Below, piece by piece: positions 1-9,210 of a stretch of 64,000 nucleotides of DNA. Each line of letters opens with the position of its first letter. Position 1 is the first letter of the stretch. This stretch comes from Planctomycetota bacterium. GTDB lineage: Bacteria; Planctomycetota; UBA1135; GCA-002686595. Both the position numbers and the translations under genes were made by a program. The notes beneath the pieces were generated by a model. The model was not told the DNA's origin. It saw only the letters and a program-made list of their open reading frames with translations, and made no database searches. The stretch lies in the NCBI GenBank assembly GCA_012960475.1, contig DUBE01000054.1, positions 474 through 64,473 of the forward strand. Direction: 5' to 3'.

Positions 1-797
1 ACCCCGGGCAGGCGCAGCAACTCTACCGCCAGGTCGACGGGCGCATCGGAGGCGATGCTGATGCGCCGGGGATGCTTGGAAAGCAGGCGCCGGATTTCGC
101 TGATTCCGCCCTGGGCCAGAAGGCGGCCCCGGTGGATCAGCACGATGCGATCGGTCAGACCCTGCAACTCGTGCAGCACATGACTGGACACGAGCAAACT
201 GCAGCCCTTGGAGACGAGATCATTGAAGACGCTGCGAATTTGGTGACGCGCGATAGGATCCAGCCCGCTCAGGGGTTCGTCAAAGATGATCAGCTTTGGC
301 TCGTGGGCAATGGCCTGGGCGATGCGTACCCGCTGGCGCATGCCTTTGGAATAGTTCCCGCACTTGCGGTGCATGGCATCGGTCAGTCCCACCCGTTCCA
401 GGGCCTGTTGGGCTCGTAACTTGGAATCTCTGGCGTTCATGCCTGTGATGCGGAGCAGGTGGGTCAGGAAGGCGTGCGCGCTCAGGTGGTCATACAGCGC
501 GTCCTGTTGGGGGCAAAAGCCCAGTTCACGATAGAGCACGCGGTTGGCGAAGGGGTTGTGCCCCAAGACCCGGACGCCGCCTCGGCTGGGCTTGAGTTCA
601 CCCACGATGAGTTTCATGAAGGTGCTCTTGCCTGATCCATTGGGACCAATCAGGCCCGTGATTCCGGGCTGGATGGTTACCGAGAGATCCGAGAGTCCTA
701 CCACCTCTCCGTACCAACGCCCCAGTTCCCTTGCTTCGATCACGCAGGATGTCGGCGCGGGAGTTTCGGCGGGCCTGTCCATCAGTGCCTCGCTCAT
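1..797 (-). CDS. ABC transporter ATP-binding protein (partial, runs off the left edge)
   Basis: The reverse strand is open from an ATG at 797 to base 1 (265 codons visible), so the C-terminus lies outside the window. The protein is an ABC ATPase of the drug/polysaccharide-export or gliding type. It shows Walker A GPNGSGKST, a signature region YSKGMRQRVRIAQA, Walker B LIIFDEPLSGLD and an H-loop SSHVLHEL. The ATG overlaps the stop of the upstream permease gene by ATGA, so the two are translationally coupled. It is the second ATPase of this small operon. ATPase identity is certain from the motifs. The substrate is unknown. Confidence 0.93.
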   Translation of the reverse strand, partial: MSEALMDRPAETPAPTSCVIEARELGRWYGEVVGLSDLSVTIQPGITGLIGPNGSGKSTFMKLIVGELKPSRGGVRVLGHNPFANRVLYRELGFCPQQDALYDHLSAHAFLTHLLRITGMNARDSKLRAQQALERVGLTDAMHRKCGNYSKGMRQRVRIAQAIAHEPKLIIFDEPLSGLDPIARHQIRSVFNDLVSKGCSLLVSSHVLHELQGLTDRIVLIHRGRLLAQGGISEIRRLLSKHPRRISIASDAPVDLAVELLRLPG

Positions 798-1693
798 CCC
801 ACTACCTCCATTTTGCGCACATTGCGCCAGAGCAGCAGCATGCCGCTCCCCGCGAAGATGCCCAGTGCAATCAGCGACAGGGTTGGGTCGTCGGCCCGTG
901 AGAGCTGTTGATCAAACAGCCAGTCCGCAAAGACCTCAAAGTTGTAGGGCAGACTGAGCAGCTTGAGTTCGCTGATATCCAGTAGCTCCGCCGCCACGTC
1001 GGCTGCTCCGTGGAGCACGATGATCGTGCCAAACACCAGAGTCATGGCCAGGGTCTTGCGGTTCACCAGGCTGGAGAGGGCCAACACAATCGTCGATACG
1101 GTCAGGATCCAGGTGCTCGCGTAAAGCGCTGTCTTCCAGATCACCTCGGATTCAAAGCGCAGGAAGCTCCAGTCCGGCGAGGCAAATGCTGCGGTGCTCA
1201 CGATCACGAAAGTTGGAATGCCAAGGGTCAAGAGTCCAAAGAACATCAATCCAAGCAGCTTGCCCAGCAGATAGCCTCCGCGGGTCAGAGGCCGAGAGAA
1301 ATAGAGCAGATTGGCGCCCATGCGCCTATCGTCAGCGATCATGCCTGCGCCGAACCAGGTCATGGCCAGCAGTGCGAAGTAGGCCGAGGTCTTGACGAAG
1401 AGCACCACGTTCGCGGCCACGTTCCCCAAGACTTTTTGCAGGGCGACGGTCATCTGCATGCCCGCCAGGCTGCCGTCTTCCTTCAGCGGTTCGGAAAGGG
1501 AGTACATCAGGTAGACCTTGATCGCGCCCACAAGGGCTGTGATCAAAGACGGAGTGAAGAGCAGAAAAGCCGGCAGCTTCTTACGCAGGCCCAGGCGGAT
1601 TCCCGACCAGGCCAGGGTCAGGGGACGCAGTGGATGCTTGCGCAGTTCGCCGGTGAAGGGTCGGTAGACCTCTGCGTGGGTGCTGGCTTTCAT
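794..1693 (-). CDS. ABC-2 type transporter permease
   Basis: This is a 299-residue inner-membrane protein with about six hydrophobic segments, the first near residues 30-55 (FLLFTPSLITALVGAIKVYL). The segment SYFALLAMTWFGAGMIADDRRMGA followed by LYFSRPLT is typical of ABC-2 export permeases. I start it at the ATG overlapping the upstream ATPase stop (ATGA at 1690-1693); an upstream start would run 40 codons into the ATPase gene. It ends with another ATGA overlap to the next ATPase. Family assignment rests on topology, the RPLT segment and operon context. The exported substrate cannot be read from the sequence. Confidence 0.85.
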   Translation of the reverse strand: MKASTHAEVYRPFTGELRKHPLRPLTLAWSGIRLGLRKKLPAFLLFTPSLITALVGAIKVYLMYSLSEPLKEDGSLAGMQMTVALQKVLGNVAANVVLFVKTSAYFALLAMTWFGAGMIADDRRMGANLLYFSRPLTRGGYLLGKLLGLMFFGLLTLGIPTFVIVSTAAFASPDWSFLRFESEVIWKTALYASTWILTVSTIVLALSSLVNRKTLAMTLVFGTIIVLHGAADVAAELLDISELKLLSLPYNFEVFADWLFDQQLSRADDPTLSLIALGIFAGSGMLLLWRNVRKMEVVG

Positions 1694-2679
1694 GGGGCCA
1701 CCTCTTGGGTGCTCGCCGGGGTGCTCGTTTCGCCGTCCGCCCGGATTGCCTGGAGGAATACATCTTCCAGGGAGGACTTGGCGAGTTCGACACTCTCCAG
1801 GGAGGCGCCGCATCGGGCGGCCACTTGGAAGAGCACATCGGCGCTCTGGCTCTCGTCGGGTAGCCGGATCGTGCAGCGGTTGTCCTGGTGGTCTTCCAGG
1901 ATCACCCCAGCTGCGGGCAGGGCCTGCGTAAAGGCTTCAGCACCCCGGGGCACATTCAAGCGATAGCGGGCTCCATCTGCCTTGGTCAGAGCTGCCACTG
2001 AATCGGCCAGTTTGACCTTGCCCTGCTGCAACACAATCACATGTTCGCAGGTGCGCTCCACATCGGGCAACAGGTGCGTACACAGCAGTACATTCTTGTT
2101 GTGGTTCTGGGCCAGGTCCGCCACCAACTCCAGCATCTGCCTGCGGCCCTTGGGGTCAAGACCGTTGGTGGGTTCGTCCAGCAGCAGTACCTGTGGGTCA
2201 TGCACCAGTGCCTGTGCCAATTTTAGCCGTTGCTTCATGCCCGTAGAGAAACCGGTCACGGGTCGGTAGCGGGCCTCTTCCAACTGACAATAGTCCAGCA
2301 CCTCGTGTGTGCGGGTCATGGCGTCTTCGGAGGTCATTCCTGTCAAGCGCCCAAGCATGGAGATCAATTCCACGCCGGTGGTGTCGGGCAAGAGGCAGTC
2401 CCCTTCGGGCATGTAGCCCACATGCTCGCGAATGGTCAGGCGGCCACTTCGGGTTCGTGGACTTTGTCCTACAATGCGGGCGCTGCCGCTCGAGGGAATC
2501 AGCAAGCCCAGCAGCAGCTTCAGCAGAGTCGTCTTGCCCGCACCGTTTGGGCCCAGCAGACCCACTGCGCCTGGGGGCACGCTCATGGAGAGATCGTCCA
2601 GGGCCTGGACCTTGCCAAAGGCCTTGCCCAGACCACTGGTCTCGATCAGGCTTTGGATCTCTGTTGGGGCTGCGCTCAT
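1690..2679 (-). CDS. ABC transporter ATP-binding protein
   Basis: A 329-residue ABC ATPase with Walker A GPNGAGKTT (about residue 45), signature FSTGMKQRLKLAQAL, Walker B VLLLDEPTNGLD and an H-loop CTHLLPD. It is followed by a roughly 100-residue C-terminal extension, as in ABC-2 export ATPases. It is the first gene of the exporter trio and begins 10 bases after the stop of the PhnE-like permease, so the importer and exporter genes may share one transcript. One permease gene is flanked by two different ATPases, so the transporter may use an ATPase heterodimer. That pairing is inferred from gene order. Confidence 0.93.
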   Translation of the reverse strand: MSAAPTEIQSLIETSGLGKAFGKVQALDDLSMSVPPGAVGLLGPNGAGKTTLLKLLLGLLIPSSGSARIVGQSPRTRSGRLTIREHVGYMPEGDCLLPDTTGVELISMLGRLTGMTSEDAMTRTHEVLDYCQLEEARYRPVTGFSTGMKQRLKLAQALVHDPQVLLLDEPTNGLDPKGRRQMLELVADLAQNHNKNVLLCTHLLPDVERTCEHVIVLQQGKVKLADSVAALTKADGARYRLNVPRGAEAFTQALPAAGVILEDHQDNRCTIRLPDESQSADVLFQVAARCGASLESVELAKSSLEDVFLQAIRADGETSTPASTQEVAP

Positions 2680-2688
2680 GGGGGCAGT

Positions 2689-3675
2689 CTACGAAACCCT
2701 CAACCGGCGGCGCACCATGCGACTCAACAGATCGCTGGCCAAAACGATGGCTGCTCCGCAAAGGATAAGCAAGAACTGTTCGGGGACATCCTGGCGGGCG
2801 CGGGCTTCCACCACGAGGTAGCCAATCGAACCGATGCCCACCATGCCCAGGACCGTGGCGTCTCGCACGCAGGTTTCAAAGCGATAGAAGGTGAGGGAAA
2901 TCGCGCGAGTGAAGGCTTCGGGCCAGCGCGCCAGCAGGGTTGTCGAGGCTGCTCCCGCACCGCTCGAGCGCAGGCTGTTGGCTGGGCCAGCGGGCACGTT
3001 CTCCAGGGTTTCGGTGAACAGCCTGCCCAGGATTCCACCATTGTGCAGGGCCAAGGCCAACACCGCCGGCCAGGCAGTGTGGGGCAGGAGGGCCACCAAC
3101 AAGAACGCCAGCAGGTATTCGGGCAGGCTGCGGGTGAGACCGAATCCAAGCCGCAGAGTGCGGCCGATCCAGGCGGGTTGGCCATGCTCGTTGGCGCCAG
3201 GAAGGGCCCGCGTGCAGGCGCCCGCATGGGCCCTGGATGAACCCCCATCGGCAGGGGTCTCGCAATAGTTCTCCATGGGTCTGGAAGGTTCCTGGGGGAT
3301 GTCTTCCCGAGCCGCCAAGGTGGCCAATAGGGCCGCTGCCCCAGCTGCTATTACAATCGCCACCAGTGCCAGGCCCAGGGTCTGGGCGCTGGCCAGGAGC
3401 GCTCGTTCTTGCAGCACATTCCAGGCCCAGGCGAGCCAACCGGCGAGACCCGAGCCCTCGCGCTGCACTGACTGGGGTAGCAGGTCCTGGGTCAGAAACC
3501 GATGTAGGTTGGATCGGCGCTCCAGAGCAAACAGTGTCTGCAGGTGCAGGCTGGGACTGATCAAGGAATAGAACACAAGTCCGCCCATCAACCCGCCACC
3601 CAAGTGCAGACCAAAAGATCGGGGCCGTTGGCGGTGCAGCTCCTTGATGCGCTGGTCTCTTGGTTCAGGTTTCAT
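2689..3675 (-). CDS. PhnE-like ABC transporter permease (second permease)
   Basis: A 328-residue inner-membrane permease of the phosphonate/selenate importer group (binding-protein-dependent transport fold). The C-terminal half shows the expected pattern: SLPEYLLAFLLVALLPHTAWPAVLALALHN in the membrane, then a coupling region with NVPAG and FYRFETCVRDATVLGMVGIG. A hydrophilic, Cys- and Pro-containing insert of about 45 residues (around 145-190) separates two membrane parts and is unusual. It overlaps the upstream permease gene by ATGA. Two distinct permeases probably form the heterodimeric channel. Substrate is inferred from the neighbouring binding protein. Confidence 0.88.
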   Translation of the reverse strand: MKPEPRDQRIKELHRQRPRSFGLHLGGGLMGGLVFYSLISPSLHLQTLFALERRSNLHRFLTQDLLPQSVQREGSGLAGWLAWAWNVLQERALLASAQTLGLALVAIVIAAGAAALLATLAAREDIPQEPSRPMENYCETPADGGSSRAHAGACTRALPGANEHGQPAWIGRTLRLGFGLTRSLPEYLLAFLLVALLPHTAWPAVLALALHNGGILGRLFTETLENVPAGPANSLRSSGAGAASTTLLARWPEAFTRAISLTFYRFETCVRDATVLGMVGIGSIGYLVVEARARQDVPEQFLLILCGAAIVLASDLLSRMVRRRLRVS

Positions 3676-4514
3676 GCCTTCAACCTCCGCCGCATGGCCG
3701 CGCTGCCGAGTTCAAAGACCACCATCAAGATGATCAAGGCATAGAGGTGGGTCCAGACCGTGGGATAATCGCCCTCTTCAAAGGCCAACCTGAGGCCCAG
3801 GCCCAGGGTGGGGAAGCCAAAGAAGCCAAGGATGAAGGAGCCTCGCAGAGCGCACTCCAGACGGTAGAAGGTGTAGGCTGCCAGATCCGGTAGGGCCCGG
3901 GGGAACGTGCCAAAAAGAACCGCTGACGGGCGTGAGGCGCCGAGGCCCTCAAGGGCCAGGAATTGGCCCGGCTCCACTTCATCAAGCAATTCGGCAAAGA
4001 CCTTGGCCAGGATTCCAGTGGCGGGTAGGGCCAGGGCCAGCACTCCAGCGCCGGGGGAGAGCCCAAGGGCTGCCAGGAACAGCAGTGCCAGCAGGTATTC
4101 ATGTACCGAACGCAGGAGAGTGATCAAGAGGCGCGTAGCCCTGGGCAGGATCTTGGCCAAGGAGCTGGAGGATCCCGACCAGGTTCGTTCGGACGCCAGC
4201 AGGGCCAGGGGCAGGGCAGCGGTCAGGGCCAGACCCAGGGCTGCGAAGGCAATCAACAGTGTGCGTTTGGTTGCCTGGAGAATGGAGCTCAAGAAGCCCG
4301 GAGCATCGTCCGGCACCCAGCTCGTGTGTTCGAGGGCCGGGCTGAGGGCTGCCCCAAGAAATGCCCTCGCTGTTCGTGCGCCGCTTTCTCGAGGTAAGAG
4401 GTCCTTGAGTGTGAGCCCCATGGCCGCGGCCGCGGTCAATCCTATCAGGGCAAAAACGCCCAGGGCGATCAAGCGCCAGGGTTTGGGCCGCTTGCTGTGC
4501 AGCATTGTGTTCAC
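3672..4514 (-). CDS. PhnE-like ABC transporter permease (first permease)
   Basis: A 280-residue permease paralogous to the next gene, with about six membrane segments. Shared marks are RSVHEYLLALLFLAALGLSPGAGVLALALPATGILAKVFAE, the coupling-helix region ALEGLGASRPSAVLFGTFPRALPDL, and FYRLECALRGSFILGFFG. These are the conserved EYLLA and FYR-E/F-C-x-R-x features of PhnE-type permeases. ATGA overlaps join it to the ATPase gene upstream and to the second permease downstream, so all four importer genes are translationally linked. It acts in the inner membrane with the second permease and the PhnC-like ATPase. Confidence 0.9.
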   Translation of the reverse strand: MNTMLHSKRPKPWRLIALGVFALIGLTAAAAMGLTLKDLLPRESGARTARAFLGAALSPALEHTSWVPDDAPGFLSSILQATKRTLLIAFAALGLALTAALPLALLASERTWSGSSSSLAKILPRATRLLITLLRSVHEYLLALLFLAALGLSPGAGVLALALPATGILAKVFAELLDEVEPGQFLALEGLGASRPSAVLFGTFPRALPDLAAYTFYRLECALRGSFILGFFGFPTLGLGLRLAFEEGDYPTVWTHLYALIILMVVFELGSAAMRRRLKA

Positions 4515-5287
4515 GGGGCCCCGTTCTCCTGGCTCGGCAGGGCGTAGAGTTCCTTGATCTTGCCCTCAGAGACCTCCTTCGGTGCGGAATCAAAGAGAAC
4601 CCGGCCTTCGCGCAAGCCAATCAGGCGGCTCATGTTGCGTCGCGCCAGTTCCAGGTCATGCAGGGAAATCACTAGAGGAATTTCCCGCGAATTCGCCAGG
4701 CCAACCAGGAGGTCCATCACTTGCTGGGCCCGGGCGGGGTCCACTGAAGCCACTGGTTCGTCAGCCAGCAGCAGCGCTGGTTCCTGGTACAGGGATCGCG
4801 CGATCGCTACCCGTTGCTGTTCTCCCCCCGACAGATCCGCAGTGCGTTGGAACAGCAGATCGGCGATGCCCACCTGCTCCAGGATATCGTGTAGGTCCCG
4901 CAACTCGCTGCGGCTGGCCAGGGTCATTCTCCGCATGTGCCCTAGGCTTCCAGGCCGGCCCAGGCGTCCGACCGCCACATTTTGCCAGACACGCAGGTTG
5001 GGCACCAGAGCATGGTCCTGGTGCACGAAACCGATTCTGCTGCGCAGACTACGTAGCCCGTTCCTCTTGAGTTCCCAGGGGTTCTGGTCCAGGACCCGCA
5101 CCCCTCCCTGACTCGGTGGCAGGCCCGCGCTGAGGATTCGCAACAGGGTTGTCTTGCCAGCCCCGCTGGGACCCAAAATTGCAACCTGTTCCCCGCGACC
5201 AACTTCGAGGGAGATCGACTGTAGGACTGTCCGGTCACCCAGGCTCAGGCTGACTTGATCCAGGCTGCAGGCGGGGGAAGGCTTCAC
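4511..5287 (-). CDS. PhnC-like ABC transporter ATP-binding protein
   Basis: A 258-residue importer ATPase. Walker A is GPSGAGKTTLLRI (about residue 40), the Q-loop lies in FVHQDH, the signature is LSGGEQQRVAIARSL, Walker B is LLLADEPVASVD, and the H-loop is ISLHD. The length and the DEPVASVDP segment are typical of PhnC and related phosphonate/selenate importer ATPases. It overlaps the binding-protein gene upstream and the permease gene downstream by four bases each. It energises uptake by the two PhnE-like permeases. Confidence 0.93.
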   Translation of the reverse strand: MKPSPACSLDQVSLSLGDRTVLQSISLEVGRGEQVAILGPSGAGKTTLLRILSAGLPPSQGGVRVLDQNPWELKRNGLRSLRSRIGFVHQDHALVPNLRVWQNVAVGRLGRPGSLGHMRRMTLASRSELRDLHDILEQVGIADLLFQRTADLSGGEQQRVAIARSLYQEPALLLADEPVASVDPARAQQVMDLLVGLANSREIPLVISLHDLELARRNMSRLIGLREGRVLFDSAPKEVSEGKIKELYALPSQENGAP

Positions 5288-6183
5288 TCGGGGAGCATAC
5301 CCACCGCGGCCATGGTCTGGGCGACTGCGGTGAAGTCTTCGTTGCAGGCAGGGATCAAGCCTTCAGGTCTCTTGAGAGCCGCCAGGACTTGAGGATCGTC
5401 GCAATTCACCAGAGCGTCTTGCAGAGCTGCGGTCAGACCTGCTCCGAAAATGTCGTCCAAGTCGCCCCGGACTGTCCAGTTGTAGTCCGGGTAGGGCGGG
5501 GTCTCCCAGATTTTTAGGCAGACTTCGGGATCGAGGCGACCATCAGAGACCATGCTCTCATACGTCTTGTAGTTCAGGGCGCCGCAGTCCACAGTTTGGT
5601 TCTGTACTTGCAAGGCCGTCTGGTTGTGAGAGCCCGAGTAGCGATTCAGGTGACCGAAGAATTCTTGCGGTGTCTTGCCGGTTGCCTGGCGCAAAAAGAA
5701 CTCGGGCATCAGCCGTCCCGAAGTGGAGCCAGGAGAGCCGAAGGAAAAACTCCTGCCTTCCATGGCCGTTGGGAACTCGTCCGAGGGTGCGATACCTGAA
5801 TCCACATGGGCGATGAAGTAGCTCTTGAATTCTGGATCCACCCTGCCCTGGGCGATGGCCCGTGACCCGGGCATCGCCTTGCGGGCTTGGACGCCGGTTA
5901 CGCCCCCAAACCATGCCAGGTCGACGTCTTTGTTCTTGAAGGCCTCCACGGCTGCCGCGTAGTCGCTCACGGGCACATATTCGCAGGCCAGATCGAGTTC
6001 CCTCTGCAGGTATTTGGCCACCTGGGCAAGTTGCTCTGCCATGGCGGAGCTGCGCTCGTGGGGAATGGCCGAAAAGCGCAGAGTGCGGCCCGCGGCAAGC
6101 GCCTTCTGGGAGCCTCCGCAGGCGGCTGGCAGACCCAAGGCTAGCAGACAGCTGAGCAGTAGGAAGGGTCTGGGTGCGTTCAT
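5284..6183 (-). CDS. PhnD-like periplasmic binding protein, putative selenate-transporter type
   Basis: A 299-residue binding protein with an N-terminal signal peptide. The cleavage region LPAACGG suggests lipidation at Cys22, which is inferred. Sequence marks are RFSAIPHE, YVPVSDYAAAVEAFKN, DLAWFGGVTGVQARKAMPGS, AQGRVDPEFKSYFIAH, GSPGSTSGRLMPEFFLR and IWETPPYPDYNW. From my knowledge of the family these match the group annotated as putative selenate ABC transporter binding proteins rather than classical PhnD. That group assignment comes from recalled motifs, not a search. It is the first gene of the importer operon, transcribed divergently from a molybdenum hydroxylase. Phosphonate or another oxyanion remains possible. 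Confidence 0.85.
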   Translation of the reverse strand: MNAPRPFLLLSCLLALGLPAACGGSQKALAAGRTLRFSAIPHERSSAMAEQLAQVAKYLQRELDLACEYVPVSDYAAAVEAFKNKDVDLAWFGGVTGVQARKAMPGSRAIAQGRVDPEFKSYFIAHVDSGIAPSDEFPTAMEGRSFSFGSPGSTSGRLMPEFFLRQATGKTPQEFFGHLNRYSGSHNQTALQVQNQTVDCGALNYKTYESMVSDGRLDPEVCLKIWETPPYPDYNWTVRGDLDDIFGAGLTAALQDALVNCDDPQVLAALKRPEGLIPACNEDFTAVAQTMAAVGMLPE

Positions 6184-6322
6184 GGGCGCAGGAGCTTATC
6201 CCAGGGCCCAGCACGGTTGGCTGCGAATCTCACCGATCCACCCTGCGGATACAAGCTGCAAACACGCTAGAGTCTGTGATCGGCATAGGATGCCCGCACC
6301 AGGCACACCATCGGTCAGATTC
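6184..6322. promoter_or_regulatory. Divergent promoter region between the importer and the molybdenum hydroxylase
   Basis: These 139 bases separate the start of the binding-protein gene (minus strand) from the Tat-signal iron-sulfur subunit (plus strand), so both promoters must lie here. I do not see a strong -35/-10 pair or a clear inverted repeat. Calling it regulatory rests only on the divergent arrangement. Confidence 0.45.
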
Positions 6323-7021
6323 ATGGACAATCCCAGCGCACCTCTTCCATCAGGCCAATCTCCCCCGGACAGAATTTCGTCTGAGTCGAGCGGCCCCTCC
6401 CGGCGGGCCTTTCTCGGGGGCTCAAGTGCCGCCTTGGCGAGCACGACTTTGGCGAGTTCCGCTGGCGTTGCCAGGGCGAGGCCCCAGGACGGTCCGCGCC
6501 TCACGGGTCTCTCCAAGTTGACTCTGACCATCAACGGCGAGAAGCGTTCGGTGGAAGTAGAGCCTCGCACGACCCTCTTGTCCCTGCTGCGCCATCGTAT
6601 AGATCCGCCTCTGACCGGAGCCAAGGAGGTCTGCGACCGTGGCAACTGTGGTGCCTGCAGCGTGATGATCGATGACCAACCGGCCTACGCCTGTATGACC
6701 CTGGCGGTGGATCTGGCCGGGCGCGAGGTACGCACGGTGGAAGGCTTGGGCACGCTTGATGATCTGCATCCAGTTCAGGCCGCTTTCTGCGAGCACGACG
6801 CGAGCATGTGTGGTTTCTGCACTCCTGGCTTTGTGGTCTCCACGGTTGCCTGCCTGGAACAGGAACCCGAGGCAGACCCCAGTCGCATTCGCGAACTCCT
6901 GTCGGGCAACCTCTGTCGTTGTGGAACCTATCCTCATGTGTTCGCTGCCGCGGAGACCGCCCAAGGAATGATGGCCGGAGGCACACTCGATGCCGCTGGC
7001 AGTCGGGAGGACAAGCGCTGA
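6323..7021 (+). CDS. Tat-exported [2Fe-2S] subunit of a molybdenum hydroxylase
   Basis: A 232-residue small subunit of an xanthine oxidase/aldehyde dehydrogenase-type enzyme. It passes electrons from the molybdenum site to FAD. The N-terminus holds a twin-arginine signal (SRRAFLGGSSAALA, about residues 26-39) ending in ARARP, so the complex should be exported folded. Two clusters are visible: plant-type ferredoxin cysteines C104, C109, C112 and C124, and helical-domain cysteines C163, C166, C198 and C200 (CGFC and CRCG). I start at the ATG at 6323 because it gives a normal Tat leader; a start further upstream would run into the divergent gene. The stop TGA shares its A with the next start. 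The periplasmic E. coli PaoA/YagT is a close architectural parallel. Confidence 0.93.
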   Translation: MDNPSAPLPSGQSPPDRISSESSGPSRRAFLGGSSAALASTTLASSAGVARARPQDGPRLTGLSKLTLTINGEKRSVEVEPRTTLLSLLRHRIDPPLTGAKEVCDRGNCGACSVMIDDQPAYACMTLAVDLAGREVRTVEGLGTLDDLHPVQAAFCEHDASMCGFCTPGFVVSTVACLEQEPEADPSRIRELLSGNLCRCGTYPHVFAAAETAQGMMAGGTLDAAGSREDKR

Positions 7022-9210
7022 TGGTCGACCCCACGATCCGCTGGAAGTCCCGGAAGAAACTCAATCTGCTCAATACGGAGTATCCCCGGGTAGATGCATC
7101 CGCGAAGGTGACCGGTAGCGCGCGGTTCTCCCACGACATGCGTCTGCCGGGCATGGTCTACGGGCGTCTGGTGATGATCCCCGCCAGTCGGGCGACCATT
7201 GAGTCAATCGATCTCAGTCAAGCTCTGGCCACCCCTGGCGTGGTGCTGGCGGAACTGGCCGAAGAGGACAAGGATCAGGTGCGTTACCTGGGGGATGACG
7301 CGGTCGTGGCGATTGTCTGTGGTACATCTCCAGAGACTGCTCAGGACGGGGTGCGCGCGGTTCAGATTGAGTGGACTCCCGAGGACAACATGCTGATCAG
7401 CGAGGAGCAGATCAGCGCCCCGGACGCGCCCAAGATCAACCGCCGCGGTAACCTGCGACAGTCCGGTGAACGGGGGGATGCGGAGAAGACTGTGCAGGCC
7501 CTTGGGTCGGCTGATGTTCAGGTCTCGGCCACTTACAGTGTGCCCGTGCAGCATCATCTGTGCCTGGAGACCCACGGCTGCGTGGTGGACTACAACGGCG
7601 GAGACGAGGCCACGGTCTATGCTTCCACCCAGGCGGTGAGCGGTAATCCCGGTTCTTTCGCCCGTCATCTGGGCCTCAAGAGCAGTCAGGTGCGGGTGGT
7701 CTGCCAGCACATGGGTGGGGGCTTTGGCTCCAAGTTCGGCATCGGCCTGGAGGGAGCTATGGCATGTCGCGCGGCACGCCAACTCAAGCGCCCGGTGCAT
7801 TTGATGCTCGATCGCAAGGCTGAGTTCCTGATGACCGGCAATCGTTCCGGTTCACGCCAGGTCATGCGGGCGGGGGCGTCCAAGGACGGCCGCATCGTTG
7901 CCCTGGAGGTAGAGGCCTTCAAGTTCGGCGGCACCAGTGGTGGTTCCTTGCCCACGCCGCCCTACATGTATCAAGTGGAAGAGGCCTACGCGAAGATCAA
8001 CACGGTTCATCAGGCCTTGGACGGTAATCGGGCCATGCGCGCGCCGGGTCATCCCCAAGCTTCGTTTGCCATGGAATCCATGGTTGATGAGTTGGCCTAT
8101 GGGATTGGCATGGATCCCCTTGAGTTTCGCATCAAGAACCTCAGCGATGAGGCCCATCACCGTCAATTGCGGCGGGTGGCCAAGGAAATCGGTTGGGACG
8201 TGCATCCCAATCGCAGCGGGCCCGGGAAGAAGCCCTTGGCGTCGGGTCAGCGTCCCGCGGGCGCTCCTCTGCCTCCTGCTGGAGATCACTGGAAGGAGGG
8301 CATCGGCTTTGGAGTTTCGCGCTGGGGCGGTGGAGGCCACGGGGGCGCCAGATGCGAGGTGCGGATCGATTCTGATGGATCGGTGACCTCCAGCTGTGCG
8401 GTGCAGGATCTGGGTACGGGTTCGCGTACCTATGTGGGCACCATCGTGGCCGAAGAGTTGGGCCTGGGCCTCAATGCTGTGAAGGCCCGTATCGGCGATA
8501 GCGCCCTGCCCCCGGGAGTTGCTTCCGGTGGTTCGGTGACCACGGGATCAGTTGCTCCGGCAGTGCAGCATGCGGCCCTATTGGCTCGCGAGGCCCTGGA
8601 GAAAAAACTCGAGCCCGTGCTGGGCGCTGAGCCCGGGGCCTACACCTTTGACAAAGGCCGGGTGTTTGTGACGGACGACCCCAAAAAGAGCCTTAGTTGG
8701 CAGGAGGCCTGCGCTCTTTTGGGCCGGGATCCTCTGGTGGTGACAGGCAAGCACCAGGGCAAGTTGGCCGACGGCGGCGTTCACGGGTCCCAGGCTGTGC
8801 GGGTCGCCGTCAACACGCGCACGGGCCAGATCAAGGTGCTCGACATGGTGGCGGTGCAGAGTCAGGGGCTGACCCTGAACCGTCTCGCTACCAAGAGCCA
8901 GATCAACGGGGGCATGGTGGGGGCCCTGTCCTACGCTCTCTTTGAGCAGAGGGTGCTGGACGCGGACTTTGGCAACCTCCTCTCAGCCAACATGGAGGAC
9001 TACAAGATCGCCGGTGCCAAGGACATCCCGCGCATGCGGGCCCTTATCGACGATGACGACATGCGCCCCACGGTGAGCGGCATGGCCGAAGGGACCGGGG
9101 TTCCCGGGGCCGGGGCCATAGCCAACGCGGTCTACAACGCTTGCGGCGCTCGGGTGCGCCACCTTCCCTTGACTCCCGACCGAGTGCTCGAAGCCCTCAA
9201 GGACGCCTGA
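7021..9210 (+). CDS. Molybdenum-binding subunit of a xanthine/aldehyde dehydrogenase-type hydroxylase
   Basis: A 729-residue large subunit, close to the roughly 730 residues of PaoC/YagR. It has no signal and is presumably exported with the Tat-bearing small subunit. Family marks are GSARFSHDMRLPGMVYGR, MGGGFGSKFG, AMRAPGHPQASFAMES-region residues before DPLEFRIKNL, and the C-terminal GMAEGTGVPGAGAIANAV. In that last segment E690 is the expected base at the molybdenum site. The gene begins at the ATG sharing one base with the upstream stop, and its own TGA shares its A with the FAD subunit start. Substrate (an aldehyde or N-heterocycle) is not predictable. The selenate-type importer next door raises the possibility of a selenium-dependent enzyme. 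Confidence 0.93.
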   Translation: MVDPTIRWKSRKKLNLLNTEYPRVDASAKVTGSARFSHDMRLPGMVYGRLVMIPASRATIESIDLSQALATPGVVLAELAEEDKDQVRYLGDDAVVAIVCGTSPETAQDGVRAVQIEWTPEDNMLISEEQISAPDAPKINRRGNLRQSGERGDAEKTVQALGSADVQVSATYSVPVQHHLCLETHGCVVDYNGGDEATVYASTQAVSGNPGSFARHLGLKSSQVRVVCQHMGGGFGSKFGIGLEGAMACRAARQLKRPVHLMLDRKAEFLMTGNRSGSRQVMRAGASKDGRIVALEVEAFKFGGTSGGSLPTPPYMYQVEEAYAKINTVHQALDGNRAMRAPGHPQASFAMESMVDELAYGIGMDPLEFRIKNLSDEAHHRQLRRVAKEIGWDVHPNRSGPGKKPLASGQRPAGAPLPPAGDHWKEGIGFGVSRWGGGGHGGARCEVRIDSDGSVTSSCAVQDLGTGSRTYVGTIVAEELGLGLNAVKARIGDSALPPGVASGGSVTTGSVAPAVQHAALLAREALEKKLEPVLGAEPGAYTFDKGRVFVTDDPKKSLSWQEACALLGRDPLVVTGKHQGKLADGGVHGSQAVRVAVNTRTGQIKVLDMVAVQSQGLTLNRLATKSQINGGMVGALSYALFEQRVLDADFGNLLSANMEDYKIAGAKDIPRMRALIDDDDMRPTVSGMAEGTGVPGAGAIANAVYNACGARVRHLPLTPDRVLEALKDA

